DNA of 64,000 nt, taken from positions 10,196,501 through 10,260,500 of the forward strand of contig CM072336.1 in assembly GCA_036874045.1 (NCBI GenBank), given 5' to 3'. The notes beneath the pieces were generated by a model that worked only from the letters and a program-made list of their open reading frames with translations, ran no database searches and had not been told where the DNA came from. Below are positions 21,287 to 33,850 of this stretch, piece by piece; positions within the stretch are counted from its first letter, which is position 1, and every line of letters starts with the position of its first letter. Source of the stretch: Cymodocea nodosa. Its lineage: Eukaryota > Streptophyta > Magnoliopsida > Alismatales > Cymodoceaceae. The position numbers and the translations under genes were made by a program.

Positions 21287-23517
21287 CTTCCCCCATACTT
21301 AAATTTTGATAGTCCCTTAGCAAATTACTAAGATCTAACTAGTTGGTCTTTCTAAAGTGCTAGAATTAATTCTTCATTTTGTATCTTCAAAATATATAGA
21401 TCAAATTACTATAAAGATATTCTGTATTTTTTAGTAATCTATGTTACATTGTTTTCTCCTCTTCAACCTGTAAATATATTTAAACATATGTAAATTACAT
21501 ATAAAATATACTAACATCACATATGTGATAATTATGTTATCATTTTTTTCATTTCAAACATCTATTATCCTAAATTTTTCAAGATGATTTCCAGAATAAA
21601 TTTTAACAACATACAAATCAAAACACAATTCAACTGAATATGATTAAAACAAGAAGAATAATGAATTGTATATCAAATAAACATCTTCAAAAGTCTAATC
21701 TAGATTCATACTTTAGTAATCTTAGATAACAGAAAATATACTCGATTCAAAAGATTTTTGTATTTCACAAAATACTTTTATCTTTTCAAAATAGTATATG
21801 CATATTTGTACTTTAAAAGTTAATTTGAAAAGCTTGAATCATACAAGAGCTTTCTAGTGTACCCATGTATTGAGCTTTTAGTCAACAATCCTAGATCTGA
21901 TCAAGATCTTAGGTTGCCAAATTTAAAGGGTCATTTTTTAGGTCAACAATCCTTACATACCTATCTGCTCAAGTACAAAAGGCTCGTGATTAAATAAATC
22001 AATAAACTTTTAAAGTTTTTCTTTTCAACATAGTATATATACGTATTTCATTAATATAGATGCAATAAAACACAAATCTCATATAATCTTGCTTTTATAA
22101 TTTACTGAAAATATGAATCTATATCAATAAGCTCATACTTTTTATATAGTTTAATAAGATTTACACATAAAACATTCTACAAGTTTAATCAATCAAATAA
22201 AATGTATCCTTGATCATATGTATTTCATTTAATCCAAAAATCAACATTTAAACTCTTTTAGGATTTCAGATAATTTACTGAGTTTCAGTTAAGCATTCTG
22301 ATTTCTTTTAAAAATTGTGAAACTGTTAAACTCATAAAATTTAGCAAAAACATAAGATACTATATCTAGATTTGTATTAATAGTAAAATTTTGTAGCATC
22401 TTATATAAGATTTTAAATATAACATTCAAGTAGTTACAGTTCTTAAAAATTTGATAGTCTCAATTATCAAATAGTTACAGGAAATTTTGTTTAGTTACAG
22501 CAAATTCATAAAAAAAAAAATTTCAATTTCCATAAAAATTTATAGCACCATTCTAATTCCTCTAATTAACAAAATTACTTGGATTTAATCTAATTACCTT
22601 CCCCCCATACCTACACTTTGCATTGTCCTCAATGTAAAAGATTTTACAGTAAGTATAGTAAATGTTAGCAGACATGAATATTATTTCGTTGACTTAGCAC
22701 CTAACTCAACAAACTTAATTCGTTGAGTTAATGAATAACTCCACGAACTAAGTTTGAATATAAATTCAGGATAAGTAATCAATTACATACCTTGTTCTTT
22801 TGTATCTCCTTCAATATCTTCTGACTTTTGATTCTGAAAACTTTTCATTCACACATAAAAGCAGAAAATATAACAAAATAATATTTAACAACAAAACATA
22901 TATTGTTAAATCGGTGTCTTGTGTGGAACCTAGGCTCTTATGCCTTTGGTAGCTCATAAGCAAGCTAGTTGGTTTCCTAGAACGGATGCTAACAAAACTA
23001 GATTGATATTTTGTTTTTTTTTTCTTTTTTTTTTATAAAATAAAAATTTTCCTTCTTTTCTAACAATAAATGCAGAATACACACAACATTAAAAGTACAA
23101 AATCATAGTTTAAGAACATGATTGAAAAATAGTGACAAATGGAATAAACGTGTCTCAGTCTAAGCAAACTTTTTAGGCATAATTCTTCTTGCTAATAATT
23201 TTGTTTTAATGCAGTTTTCTTTTCTTTTTAACTTGTAAACTTGTAGTATGTTATCAATACTAAATATAGGTGTATTACCATTAATGAAATGAAATGCAGA
23301 AAGGGATCCTTTTCTGTTCCAAGATAATATAGTTGTTTTTATTTCTACATATATTTCAATATATTCCTCTTCCCACTTTCATTCATTTAGGTCTTTCATA
23401 ATCCATATTTGAAATTTCATCAATTCATCTCACCATCTTATCAAACATAAAGTAGGATCATCATATTCATTATACCACATTCCTAATTGAATTTTATCAT
23501 GTTCTCCAGACGGTGGT
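21287..23517 (-). other. 3' non-coding interior of a minus-strand OTA element
   Basis: Directly right of LTR-1 the minus strand reads GTATGGGGGAAG (21287-21298), a polypurine tract abutting the LTR start. Just before it is a TTTGCTAAGGGACTATCAAA hairpin-type motif, and at 22605-22640 the minus strand reads ACATTGAGGACAATG then TATGGGGGGAAGG, both familiar landmarks of OTA 3' regions. No open frames of note. 21287-21770 aligns by eye with 63543-64000. The part from about 22660 to 23517 is unassigned and has two further GTTGAGTTA-type dyads near 22700. Confidence 0.75.
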
Positions 23518-24339
23518 TGTTTAGAATGAAAAGTGCATAATATTAACGGTTAAATGATGGTTAATTGCATAATATTTAGCTTATCATATGAGAATTAAGC
23601 CATTATGTTATAATTACACTATTATATGCTTTAATAAAAGAATTTACATAATTTCAGGGAATTAATGTTAATTTTGTATAATTTTGAACTATTAGTAAAT
23701 TACAAGTTGTGAAATTCTTAAGTATCTGAATTTTTTGTTATTTCGGAGAGTTATATTGAATGTACCAGACAGTTATATTTTAAAGAATATTTTATTTCCT
23801 GATTTACATGTGTTGACAGTTGAATACATTGACTTAAGTGGATTTTCGGTAAGTTATCTGTTAACTATCCGAAATGCATTTAGGCATTAGATAGTTAGAT
23901 TAGTAAATGTCTGAAATATCTCTTTATTATAAAACTGCTTAAGGACACATGTCATGATCTGGAAGATTGACTTAAGTTATCTTTCGGAAGGTTATCTGTA
24001 ACTATCCGAAATGCATTTGGGCATTGGATAGTTAGAGTCATAAGTATCTGAAATATCTGAACTTGTTAAGTTAGAATTATGCACGTATGTTTTTAATGTT
24101 TTAAGTTGTCATGTGTTTTCCATGTGTGTTCGGTAAGGAAAATCGAAGAGTTAGATAATTGTTTGAGTTTTTATACACATGGATAGATAACTATTCGAGT
24201 TTTTATAAAATGACTAACGAACAGATAAGTTTTCTATGTTCAGTCATGTGTTTTGCAAGTGCAAAAACTCGTAGAGTTATAGATAAGTATTCGAGTTTTT
24301 ACAAGGCTTAAAGGATAAGTGTTCGACTAAAACGAAGAC

Positions 24340-25530
24340 TAATATGCCACTGTAGTAGTTGCAGAAACAGGACAGTTGAAGGAAAACCACGATTACACGT
24401 ATCACGTAGGAATTGACTCGTGGAATGAAGAAGAAATCACATTCGTTGATATGAATGAAGGAAATCTAACCGATCAATTAAGCGGGAGCAGTTATTATTG
24501 TAAGAAATATAAAAGACGTAGAAAAAGTGTGTGCAAAGTGTGTTGGAGAACCACGCTAACTGCAAGTAGCGTTGGAAGTTCCTTGAAGCTCAACACCAAC
24601 ACCATCACCATCACCAACCATTAGAGGTCTGTGAGGATACTTTCTTGATGTCGGGTCGATTTTGAGCTAAATACGGTGCTTGACAACCATTGTGAGGAGT
24701 GATCGCGTTGCGGGAAGGGAAGCCATTTTCACCAAGCACTGGTTCATATCTCAGAAGATCGTAAAATTTCTAGCCTTAGTTTTGGGTTGATGCTAGTTAT
24801 ACCTGAACTCTCCGAAATGTTATTTTATGTTTAAACTGCTGCTGACACGTGTTGAGAGCTGGTAGATTTACTTACGTTATAACTCGTTAAGTTAGTATGA
24901 CTGCATGCGTTGAGTTACATGAAAATACACTAAGGCAACGCGCTAGGTTAGCGTTATAAACTTAAGTTGTTATTTTTGCACGTGTTTTATAGTTAAATCA
25001 ATGAAGGAAGTCCGTTGAGTTATCTGTAACTCCACGGACTATATATTTTCTAATATGCCACTGTAGCGGTTGCAGGAATAGACAGTTGGAAGGAAAAACC
25101 ACGTTCGCACGTATCACGTAGGGAGAAAGAAATCATCGCCGTTGATCTGAAGGAAGGAAATCCAACCGATCATTCAAGCAGAAGCAGTTACCACTAAAGA
25201 AATATAAAAGAAAAGAAGAAAAAAAGAAAGGGGGTGATCGATGGACGGCTAGTGTATATAGAGGAGGAGCACCGATCTTTCTGCAAACAACATCGGTGAT
25301 TCTCCGAAGTATCACACCAACCATCGTATCACCACCATAATCACCAATCATCGGAGGTCTATGAGGATACTTGCCTGATGTCGGGTCGATTCCGAGCCAA
25401 ACACAGTGCCTGACAACCATTGTGAGGAGTGATCGCGTCGCGGGAAGGGAAGACATTTTCACCAAGTGCCGACTCATATTTCAAGAGATCATAAAGCTTT
25501 TAGCCTTGGCTTCGGGTTGATGCCTGTATG
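24340..25530 (+). repeat. Imperfect tandem duplication inside LTR-2
   Basis: The segment 24340-24812 recurs at about 25053-25530: both run from CTAATATGCCACTGTAG through the promoter region to CTTCTAGCCTTRG-type sequence. The first copy lacks a clear promoter and its antisense ORF is broken; instead a chance plus-strand frame (24376-24624, 82 aa) is open. Confidence 0.75.
25133..25477 (-). other. Longest copy of the family A antisense ORF (114 aa)
   Basis: Starts MSRHLVKMSSLPATRSLLTM and continues past the 62 aa seen in LTR-1 through GVILRRITDVVCRKIGAPPL, ending in a hydrophobic FFFSSFLLYFF stretch. No family recognised. Confidence 0.4.
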
Positions 25531-26360
25531 CTGAAGAGGAGATCATCTTGCAATTCTGGACGCGCGATTCTATAGGGAGAGGAGACAGAATTGTAAGTGG
25601 TTCAATTTTCAGTGGTGTAATCGCATTGCAAGTAGTGTCAGAAGTATTTACTGTCAAGTGAAATTACTTTACATTTCACCTTTCGCCCATCACATAAAAA
25701 CAAAAATACCAAAAACAATTTATCTTTGTTTGTTTGTTGTATTTGAGTGTTGTATTGTTTGTGTTGTATCGTGATTAATGTTATTTGTATCGGTTTTATG
25801 ATTGTTTTATGTTAGTTTTAATTTTACAGTTTACTGAATTGGTTTGTACAAAACAACTTAAAGATTTTAATGGTTACTGTTTGAATCATCTAAATGTTAG
25901 TATTGCATAATGATAAATCCAATGTTAACTAGCATTAAAAAGCTTAATTGATGTTATTTACAATCTGTGGAATCGCCCAATGGTTGACCGAATTCCTCTG
26001 TAAATAGCAGTATTATAAAGAAGAGACAGGCTCGTGGAGTTAACTTAAGTTCACTAGGATAGTCCGTTGAGTTAGCCATAACTCAACGAACTTAGTCCGT
26101 TGAGTTAACTGTAACTCAACGGAGTGCTTATTGAATATAAATTTGAATTGTTCACAATCAAACATTTCTTAAATTCGTCAGTAATTCCTTGTGGGATCGA
26201 CCTGTACTTGCACACTGATACAATAGACACTGTGCACTTGCAGTTAAAGTACAAATTAGAATTAATATGTAAATTGTATTAAAAGTTGTTTGTTTACTTC
26301 TAAAAGAAAGAATAGGCATAAAAATAAATTAACTAAGTAAAAATAGAAGTAACAAATCCA

Positions 26361-27590
26361 AGTTTTTCTAGTGTAGTGCTGGGAAAACACGAACAAGCAG
26401 CCATATCTTCATTTTCTTTTAAAGAAAGATTAGCTACACCCCTAAGGATTTCGTTAAAGTCCAATTCAGAAAGTATTTCAGTATGCCTTTATGTTGAATA
26501 ATCCTATGTAGGTGTTCTTACTAATCGTTTAGTGCTAGGAGAATGAGTCCATGTGCTCATAAACTCTTAACATAAAGTAAAATAGCAGAAGATTAATTAC
26601 ATACCAGTTTGATGATTTGTTTTCAAGTAAATAGTTGTTGACGGATGAAGTTGAATCAACTACTTCTCCTTTCAGTTCTTTAACAAATTTTCTTTTCTTC
26701 CCTCAAGTGTTGGTAACTCATAAATAACATTCTGTTCTATATTTATAATGCACGCCCATAAGGCAAATGAATCTCATTGCAAGAACATGTCTTGCAACGT
26801 GCAATATGATTCCTATTTTTATGGATATGCGTTCCACTTCAAATTTCAATAACCGCTAAACCCATAAAGTTTCATTCGTGGTTAAAAGAATAACTATTTA
26901 GCTTAATCCATGAACTAACCTCGTTGAGTTACAGTTAACTCAATGAATTAGCTTCAGTTACTATTTCTAACTCAACGAACTAATCTCGTTGAGTTACAGC
27001 TAACTCAATAGATTAGCTTCGTCGCCTATTTGCTAACTCCATGGACTAACTTCGATGAGTTACAGATAACTCAATGGAGTGACCTTATTTTTTATTATTG
27101 ACCTCGTGGAGTTAAGGTTAACTTAATAGACTTACTTCATTGAGTTAACACTTAGCAAATTTTGCTAAAACTTACTCATCGTATTAACTTCTATATTTTT
27201 TTTTCTCTGTATTTTGTCAACTTAGATAAAGTTAAATACATATAATTAATGTAGTGTTCTAATTTAAACTCCTTTAAATTTGAACATTATATACGTATTT
27301 AACTTACAATTCACTTCCTGTTATGCAGACTTTACATTTTATTTTTTAGTATGTAGATATATTTATACATTAACCAATCATCGTGCATTTAACCATGTCA
27401 TTAGTAAAATTTGTAAAACTTTTAAACAGTCTTGCACATCTTTAAATAGCTATATAATATTCAATTCAATACAGTTCTCAATTATATCATTCACAATTAC
27501 ACAAATTCAAAAACATCTTAAATTCAAACATTCATTTATATAAATAGTCTACATTTACATACAATCAGACATTTTTCAATATAAGTAGAC
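26361..27590. other. Leader-like segment and dyad array, otherwise unassigned
   Basis: After LTR-2 comes a 7-8 nt spacer and TAGTGTAGTGCTGGGAAA (26369-26386), probably a diverged primer-binding site since LTR-7 has nearly the same string. No gag follows. From 26880 to 27150 alternating GTTGAGTTACAGTTAACTCA-type inverted repeats recur about five times. No coding frame is convincing. Confidence 0.45.
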
Positions 27591-27599
27591 AAACAATAC

Positions 27600-29470
27600 A
27601 TTTTAATCTTTCTTCCTAAGTTCATCTACTTTCTTTTGGAGCTTTTCTAATTGTTGTTTTAATTGATTTATTGCTCCATAGCTCCTATAATGTCTCTAGA
27701 AGGTCTAGTTATCTCAACAGCAACATAATTTCTATATTCCTTCATTGAAATGGCTCTAGATCTTATCCTTTTGGATATCCATTTCATGAAATCAATATTG
27801 TCCTCCATTAATACTAGTATCAAATCTCCATAAATAGATTCTTCTTTGTAGACTTTATCTTTGATAGGAAGACTTGACACCAGTTAACTTGAATTCTATT
27901 TACAACTGCATACGTGGCCCATTTAACAAATTGACTCAATTCAATGTTGTGGTCATGCCTTTGATAGACAGTTTTGATTAAAATGTTTGCCACCATGTGT
28001 GTTTTCTCATTTAAATACTTCAGTCTATTTAGTAATGACACATTAGGGTCGATGGTCAAACATTGCTTGATTGCTTGTTCTGTCTATTCAGTTGTAGTGG
28101 TATTTTCTAGGATTTCAAGGCCATCATTTTTTTATCGAAAAATGTTGTGGAGAAACTCTGGTGTTATCTGTACATTAACTTCTTCCATGTTAGAAATTAA
28201 ATTTCCTTCTTCCTCTCTCAAGTTTGCATAAAAGCAGGACACTAAATTTTCAAATACAACATGCCCTTTTTCTTTTCAAATAAAGTTCAGTAGGCCCTAG
28301 AATTCGAATAATTCTTTAATCTTCACCATTCCAGTCCAATCTACTGGCCAATTGTAAATAACATCATACCCCTTTATTTCTTGATATTTGTTATATGCTT
28401 CCTAACTCCAAAAGTGAACTTCATTTAGAATAGTTGCTTCAACTAGGTTAGGAATCTGAGTTTGTTGCTCTAGAGGGGTTTGTTCTTGAATTTCTTCTTC
28501 AATTTGCTAAACTTGAGTTTATTGGAAATGATCTAGAGATTCCTGCATTTTAGGTCCTCTTTCTATCTATGGTGGAGAGCTAGCAGAACTCTCCACTCTT
28601 CTTTCTTGAATTCTTTCAATTAATTGTTGAAGAGTCTCTCCCTCTTCAGTAGAATCTGTTGAGTCATTTTCTTCTTGTTTAGTATGTACTTGTTCAGCTT
28701 CTTCTCTTTCTTCTTCTCCTAACTACCAATCTGCATTTTCACTGTTCTTTTTGATTCTATGGCAGATTGGGATGGAGTTATGGGCAAATCAACTTCTGCC
28801 CTAACTTCAATTTCTTCTATTTGTACAGGCTGCAGACTAATTTTAGCTTTTTTTTCTTCTTCTTTTTGCTCTTGCTGCTGCTGCTCTTGCTCCTCCTCAA
28901 ATTCGGATAGCAAATTAACAAAAATGGGCTCTTTAGGCCCTACTAATATTATAAGCTTAGGTTTAATCTCTACTTGAGCTTCAAGCATTATCTCTTTTCC
29001 TTTCCTTTTTCTCAATAACTGTGCTTGATCTTCCTCTTCCTCCTTTGAGATTAAATCTACAAAATTGGGCTCTACAGGCCCTCGAGCTACAAGTATTGAC
29101 TTTTTCTATTTTACTTTTTCCATAACTACTGGTCTCGAAGGATCAGCTTCAGTTTCTCTTGCAGTTTCTTGATGACCCTAAAAATGCTACTTTTTCTAAC
29201 GACCTTGGCAGTGGAATGGATGGTCCTAGCTGTTGTTCCTTAGTAATAGGTCTTTCAGCAGTCGGCTCTTTAGCTGCAGGTTCTTTAGTTGCTTTCCTTT
29301 ATTGCTCCCAGATTTTCCACTGGGCATGTCTAGCAATATGTCTTATAAACCAGAATCATGGCTTGCGTTGGATTAACTCTAGGGCAACCTTGTTGTTTGG
29401 TCTAATTTTTCTTTCTCTATTTATAGCAACTTCTGTTGCTACTTTTATTCTCGTTTCCACAATCTGAGGT
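27600..29470 (-). pseudogene. Extra ORF downstream of integrase in the OTA element (plant transposon protein domain, Athila env-like position)
   Basis: Read on the minus strand from 29470 down. A basic/proline-rich start is followed by a long acidic, Gln/Glu-rich low-complexity region (28719-29015 frame with EEEQEQQQQEQKEEEKK). Then comes a folded domain: VVFENLVSCFYANLREEEGN, ITPEFLHNIF, LNRLKYLNEKTHMVANIL and QFVKWATYAVVNRIQVNWCQ, ending with a coiled coil (INQLKQQLEKLQKKVDELRK, 27660-27600). This order resembles the plant-specific domain found in ORFs of Athila/Ogre-type elements (annotated as putative plant transposon protein). Lying after integrase it has the position of the Athila env-like gene, though I see no transmembrane segment. 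Several stops and frame changes. Confidence 0.68.
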
Positions 29471-29499
29471 ATTCTAATATCTAAATCTACTAAAACTTT

Positions 29500-32400
29500 T
29501 CTCTAGTAGATGATGTTAGATTCTACCTTTTCTAATTCTTTTTCCCGTGTCGTGTTCCTCATCTTTTGTCTTGTATGCTATTCTTTTGATTCTCTAAGAA
29601 ATCTCATGGTATCAACTACCTCCTAGAACTCTAGCGTCATCTTGACTTCGTGGTGTGACGGAACAAAATAGAATTGATATGATCTCTACTATTCTAAGTT
29701 CAAAATGATTCTGTAGATAATGCCTCAAAATCCTAAGTTTTAGTATAAATAAACCCTAAGTTTTTTAAGATTAACTTAATTTGTTTGTTTGCACTTTCTA
29801 GTTGTCCACTTGCTTGTGGATGATATGATGTTGCAATTTTGTGATTTACTCTATATTTCTTCATTAAGGCTTCAAAAGTTCTATTACAAAAATGAGTTCC
29901 TCTATCACTAATAATAGCTTTAGGTATTCCAAATCTAGCAATTATATTAGTTCTTATAAAATGTATTACCACTTTGTTGTCATTATTTCTTGTAGGAATA
30001 GTTTTTATCCATTTAGATACATAATCAATCCCCAACAATATATAATTAAATTAATTAGACATAGGAAATTGACCCATAAAATCTATTCCCCATACATCAA
30101 AGATTTCAACATCAACAATATGATTTAGAGGCATCATATTCCTCTTTGATATTCTTCCTATTTGTTGACATCTTAAACAACTTAAGTAGTATTTGTGAGT
30201 ATGTTTGAATAGTGTTGGCTAATAAAATCCACATTGTAGAATTTTGGCAGTAGTTTTCCTTGAACTAAAATGCCCTCTACATGCTTGATCATGGCAGAAA
30301 GACAATATACTCTGATATTCAGTTTCTTGAACACACCTCTTTAAAATCAGATTAGGACATTTCTTAAATAAGTATGGGTCTTCCTAATAGTAATATTTTA
30401 CTCTTGAAAAAAATAATTTCTTATACTGTTTATTCCAATCCTTAAGTGTTAAACTAGTAACTAAGTAATTAACTATATCTACATACCAAGGTATTATGTT
30501 GATGGTCATTAATTGTTCATCAGGAAAATTATCCTTAATTTCAATGTTTGACTTTTCTATTTGTAATCTTGATAAATGATCTACTACTACATTCTTAGAA
30601 CCTTTTTTATCTTTAATTTTTAGATCAAATTCTTGTAATAATAATATCTATCGTATCAGTCTAGGTTTAGTCTCTTTCTTTGATATTAGGTGTTTTAAAG
30701 CTGAATGATCCATGTATACTATCACTTTAGCTCTAATTAGATATGATCTAAACTTTTCTAAGGCAAACACAATAGCTAATAGTTCTTTTTTAGTAATTGT
30801 ATAATTAACTTGAGCATCATTTAATGTTTTGCTTGCATAATGAATCACTCTAGGAGATTTTTCTATCTTTTGTCTCAACACTACTCCTACAGCAAAATCA
30901 GATGCATCGCACATTAATTCAAATGGATGGCTCCAATTAGGTGCTTGTATTATAGGAGTTGAAATTAAGCTAGTTTTAAGCTCGAAAAATGCTTCTTTGT
31001 AATTTTTATCAAAGTTGAATAAGACATCTTTTAATAGATTAGTTAAAGGTTTAGCTATTTTGCTAAAATCTTTAATAAATCTTCTATAAAATCCAGCATG
31101 CCTAGAAATGATCTAATATCTTTTATTGGTTTAGGTTCTAGTAGATTAGAAATTACTTTTATTTTGTTTTATCTACTTCCAACCCTTTCTTTGAAACAAC
31201 ATGTCCCAAGACTATTCATTGTTTAACCATGAAATGACATTTTTCCCAATTTAGTACTAGATTTTTTTTCACGCAACATTTTAATACTTGGTCTAAATTG
31301 TTTAAACACAATTTATAGGAAATTCCATACATAGTAAAATCATCCATAAATATTTCTAAAAAATCTTTAGTCATTCCAATGAATATGCCTTGCATACACC
31401 TTTGAAAGGTAGCTGGTGCATTGCATAATCCGAATGACATCGTCTTAAAAGCATAAGTTCCATTAGGACATGTGAAAGTTGTTTTCTCTTGATCCTCTAA
31501 TACTACTGGAACTTGGTTATATCCTGAATACTCGTTTAGGAAACAAAAATATTCTTGTCCTGCTAATCTCTTTAACATTTGATCTATAAAAGTTAGGAGA
31601 AAATGATCTTTCCTAGTCACAACATTCAGCTTTCTATAGTCAATACACACTCTCCAGCCTAATTGAATTCTAGTAGGTATCAAGTCTTGACTTTCATTCC
31701 TAATAACTATTAATCCTGATTTCTTTGGAACTACATGGATTGGATTGACCCATGAGCTATTAGAAATTGGGTAAATTATATCATTATCTAACCATTTCAC
31801 TATTTCCTTCCTAACTACTTCTTTAAGGTTTGGATTTAATCTCCTCTCAGGAATTCTAACTAGTTTAGCATTCTCTTCTAAAGATATGTGGTGACAACAT
31901 ATAATTGCACTTAACCTTTTTATATCAGTCATAGCCCATCCTATTGCTTCATTATATGTTTTTACTACATCTTTTAATTTAGAAATTTGAAACAATAATG
32001 ATTAGACATATTCGTTTTTCTTCTAGAAATATATTGCTTAATTCTGGAGGTCAAGGTTTTAAATCTAAATATTGACCATCAGAAGCTAGAGCTCCTAATT
32101 TAACATTTTCATCTTCTATATTAAACTCTTCTTAATCTCCTTCTACGTCTATGTTTTCACTTACTTCTAAAGTTTCAGAATTTAATTATCGATTTAATTC
32201 TTCTTGAATCACATCATCTAGCATATCTCTTTCATCATCTAAAAAGTCTATAGTATGTAAGGACATTTCTAACTCCTCAAACTTTTCTGGTTTGAAAATG
32301 TTTAATTGAGTATCCTCATTACCATATGCTAACTTCATCACTCTAGTTTTACAATTTATAACAGCCCCTAATGTTGCTAAGAATGGTTTTCCCAAAATTA

Positions 32401-32677
32401 AAGATGTATCATGATTCTGGTGCTTAATTTGTTGGGAATCCAAAATCACAATATCAATAGGATATATGAAGTTTTTGAATTTAATTAGGACATCCTCTAT
32501 TTTCCTCTAGGGTATCTTATACTTCTATCAGCTAATTGAATGACAGTCCTAGTAGAGATTAAGCTTTCTAATCCTAAGGATGCAAATATGTCATTAGGCA
32601 TAACATTTATACTTGCACCTAGGTCTACTAAGGTTCTTTCTAAAATGGTATTTCCTATGGTGCATGATATAACATGG
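29500..32677 (-). pseudogene. OTA (Athila/Tat-like) Ty3/gypsy protease, RT, RNase H, integrase relic
   Basis: Minus strand, high to low: retropepsin region (LVDLGASINVMPNDIF near 32610, LILGKPFLATLGAVINCKTR near 32380); RT with [57 protein letters not shown] and catalytic FMDDF (frame 31216-31995); RNase H ([47 protein letters not shown]; 30648-30914); integrase zinc-binding HH-CC (LSCLRCQQIGR near 30170) and core (FGIPKAIISDRGTHFCN, 29733-30038). Residues such as FGLCNAPATFQRCM place it in the non-chromovirus OTA clade. The integrase C-terminus is lost near 29730. At least six breaks separate the open segments. The 5' side of protease is interrupted by solo LTR-3. Confidence 0.93.
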
Positions 32678-32684
32678 ATTCCTA

Positions 32685-32778
32685 TATTGGATTTGTTAAC
32701 TTCTATTTGTTAAACGGCGCTAAAAGACTTGTATTGGATTTGTTAACTTCTATTTGTTAGGCGGCACTAGAAAACTTT
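32685..32778 (-). repeat. 47 bp tandem duplication with primer-binding-site-like core at the LTR-3 end
   Basis: TATTGGATTTGTTAACTTCT, then ATTTGTTA, then a CGGCRCTARAARACTT block occurs at 32685-32731 and again at 32732-32778. On the minus strand each block reads like AGTYTTYTAGYGCCG, the LTR end plus the first bases of the tRNA-Asp primer-binding site. Confidence 0.8.
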
Positions 32779-33655
32779 TAATTTATTTTTATGCTTATAT
32801 AAATAATTACTTTTAGAAGTAAACAAACAACCTTTCACACAAATTAGATATTAATTTCAATTTGTATTTTAACTACAAGTGCATAGTGTATATTGTATTT
32901 GTGTGCAAGTACAAGTCGATCCCACAGAGATTGAGTAAGAATTGTGTACTGTTTCGATTTTTATATTGGAGTTTATATGTATTCAGTAAGCACTCTGTTG
33001 AGTTACAGTTAACACAACGAGCCTAGTTCGTGGAGTTATGATTAACTCAATGGACTAACGTCATGGACTTAAGTTAACTCCATGAGCTTACCTTTCCAGT
33101 TAAATATTGCTATTTACAAAGGAATTCAGCCAACCATTGGGCAGTTCCACAGAATGTAAATAACATCAATTAAGCTCTTTAATGCTAGTTAATATTAGAT
33201 TTATCATTAAGCAACATTAACATTCAAATAGTTCAAACAGTAACCATTAAAATCTTTAAGTATCTAGAATGAATCAATTTCGATAAACAATAAAACTATT
33301 TTCTGAATCAAACTAACATAAAACATTCACAATACTGATAATGGTAACATTAATTACGATACAAAACAAACAATACAACACTTTAATACTAAATCTAAAC
33401 ACAGATAATTTGTTGTTTCTAGTATTTTTTTGTTTTGATATGTTCCTCAAGATGAGCGAAAGGTGAAATGTAAAAATCTCTATCGACAGTAAAAACTTCC
33501 GTCACTACATGCGACGCTATTACACCACTAAAAAATTAATTACTTACAATCTTGCCTCCTCTCCCTATAGAATTGCAAATCAAGAATTGTAAGATGATTT
33601 CCTCTTCAGCATACTAGCATCAACCCAAAACCAAGGCTAGAAGCTTTATGATCTC

Positions 33656-33850
33656 TTGAGATATGAGTCATGCTTGGTGAAAATGGCTTCCCTTCCCCCG
33701 ATACGATCACTCCTCATAGTGGTTGTTAGTCACCGTGATTGGCTCAAAATCAACCCGACATCAGGAAAGTATCCTCACAGACTTCTGATGGTTGGTGATT
33801 TTGGTGGTGGTGTGGAGCTTCAGGGAACTTTCGATGCTTCCTATAATTAG
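33656..33850 (+). other. Family A antisense ORF (copy in LTR-3)
   Basis: 64 aa, contains CLVKMASLPPIRSLLIVVVS and KYPHRLLMVGDFGGG. Same frame and position as in the other LTRs; no known family. Confidence 0.4.

Larger units (their letters stand above)
23518..26360 (+). repeat. Family A long LTR, copy LTR-2 (plus orientation)
   Basis: Starts TGTTTAGAATGAAAAGTGCA and ends GTAACAAATCCA, 2843 bp. It is longer than other copies because of an internal duplication (24340-25530). Likely promoter: GAAATATAAAAGAAAAG near 25198-25215. The U5 block (GTGGGATCGACCTG, ACTTGCACACTG, ACTGTGCACTTG, 26190-26245) is intact. The left flank is not a polypurine tract, so this is a 5' LTR or a solo LTR. Confidence 0.85.

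Noticed and set aside
24376..24624. 82-codon plus frame
   Set aside because: Exists only in one degenerate duplicate within LTR-2; other copies lack it.
27280..29467. Plus-strand frames opposite the extra OTA ORF
   Set aside because: Complement of the minus-strand coding relic, with composition to match.
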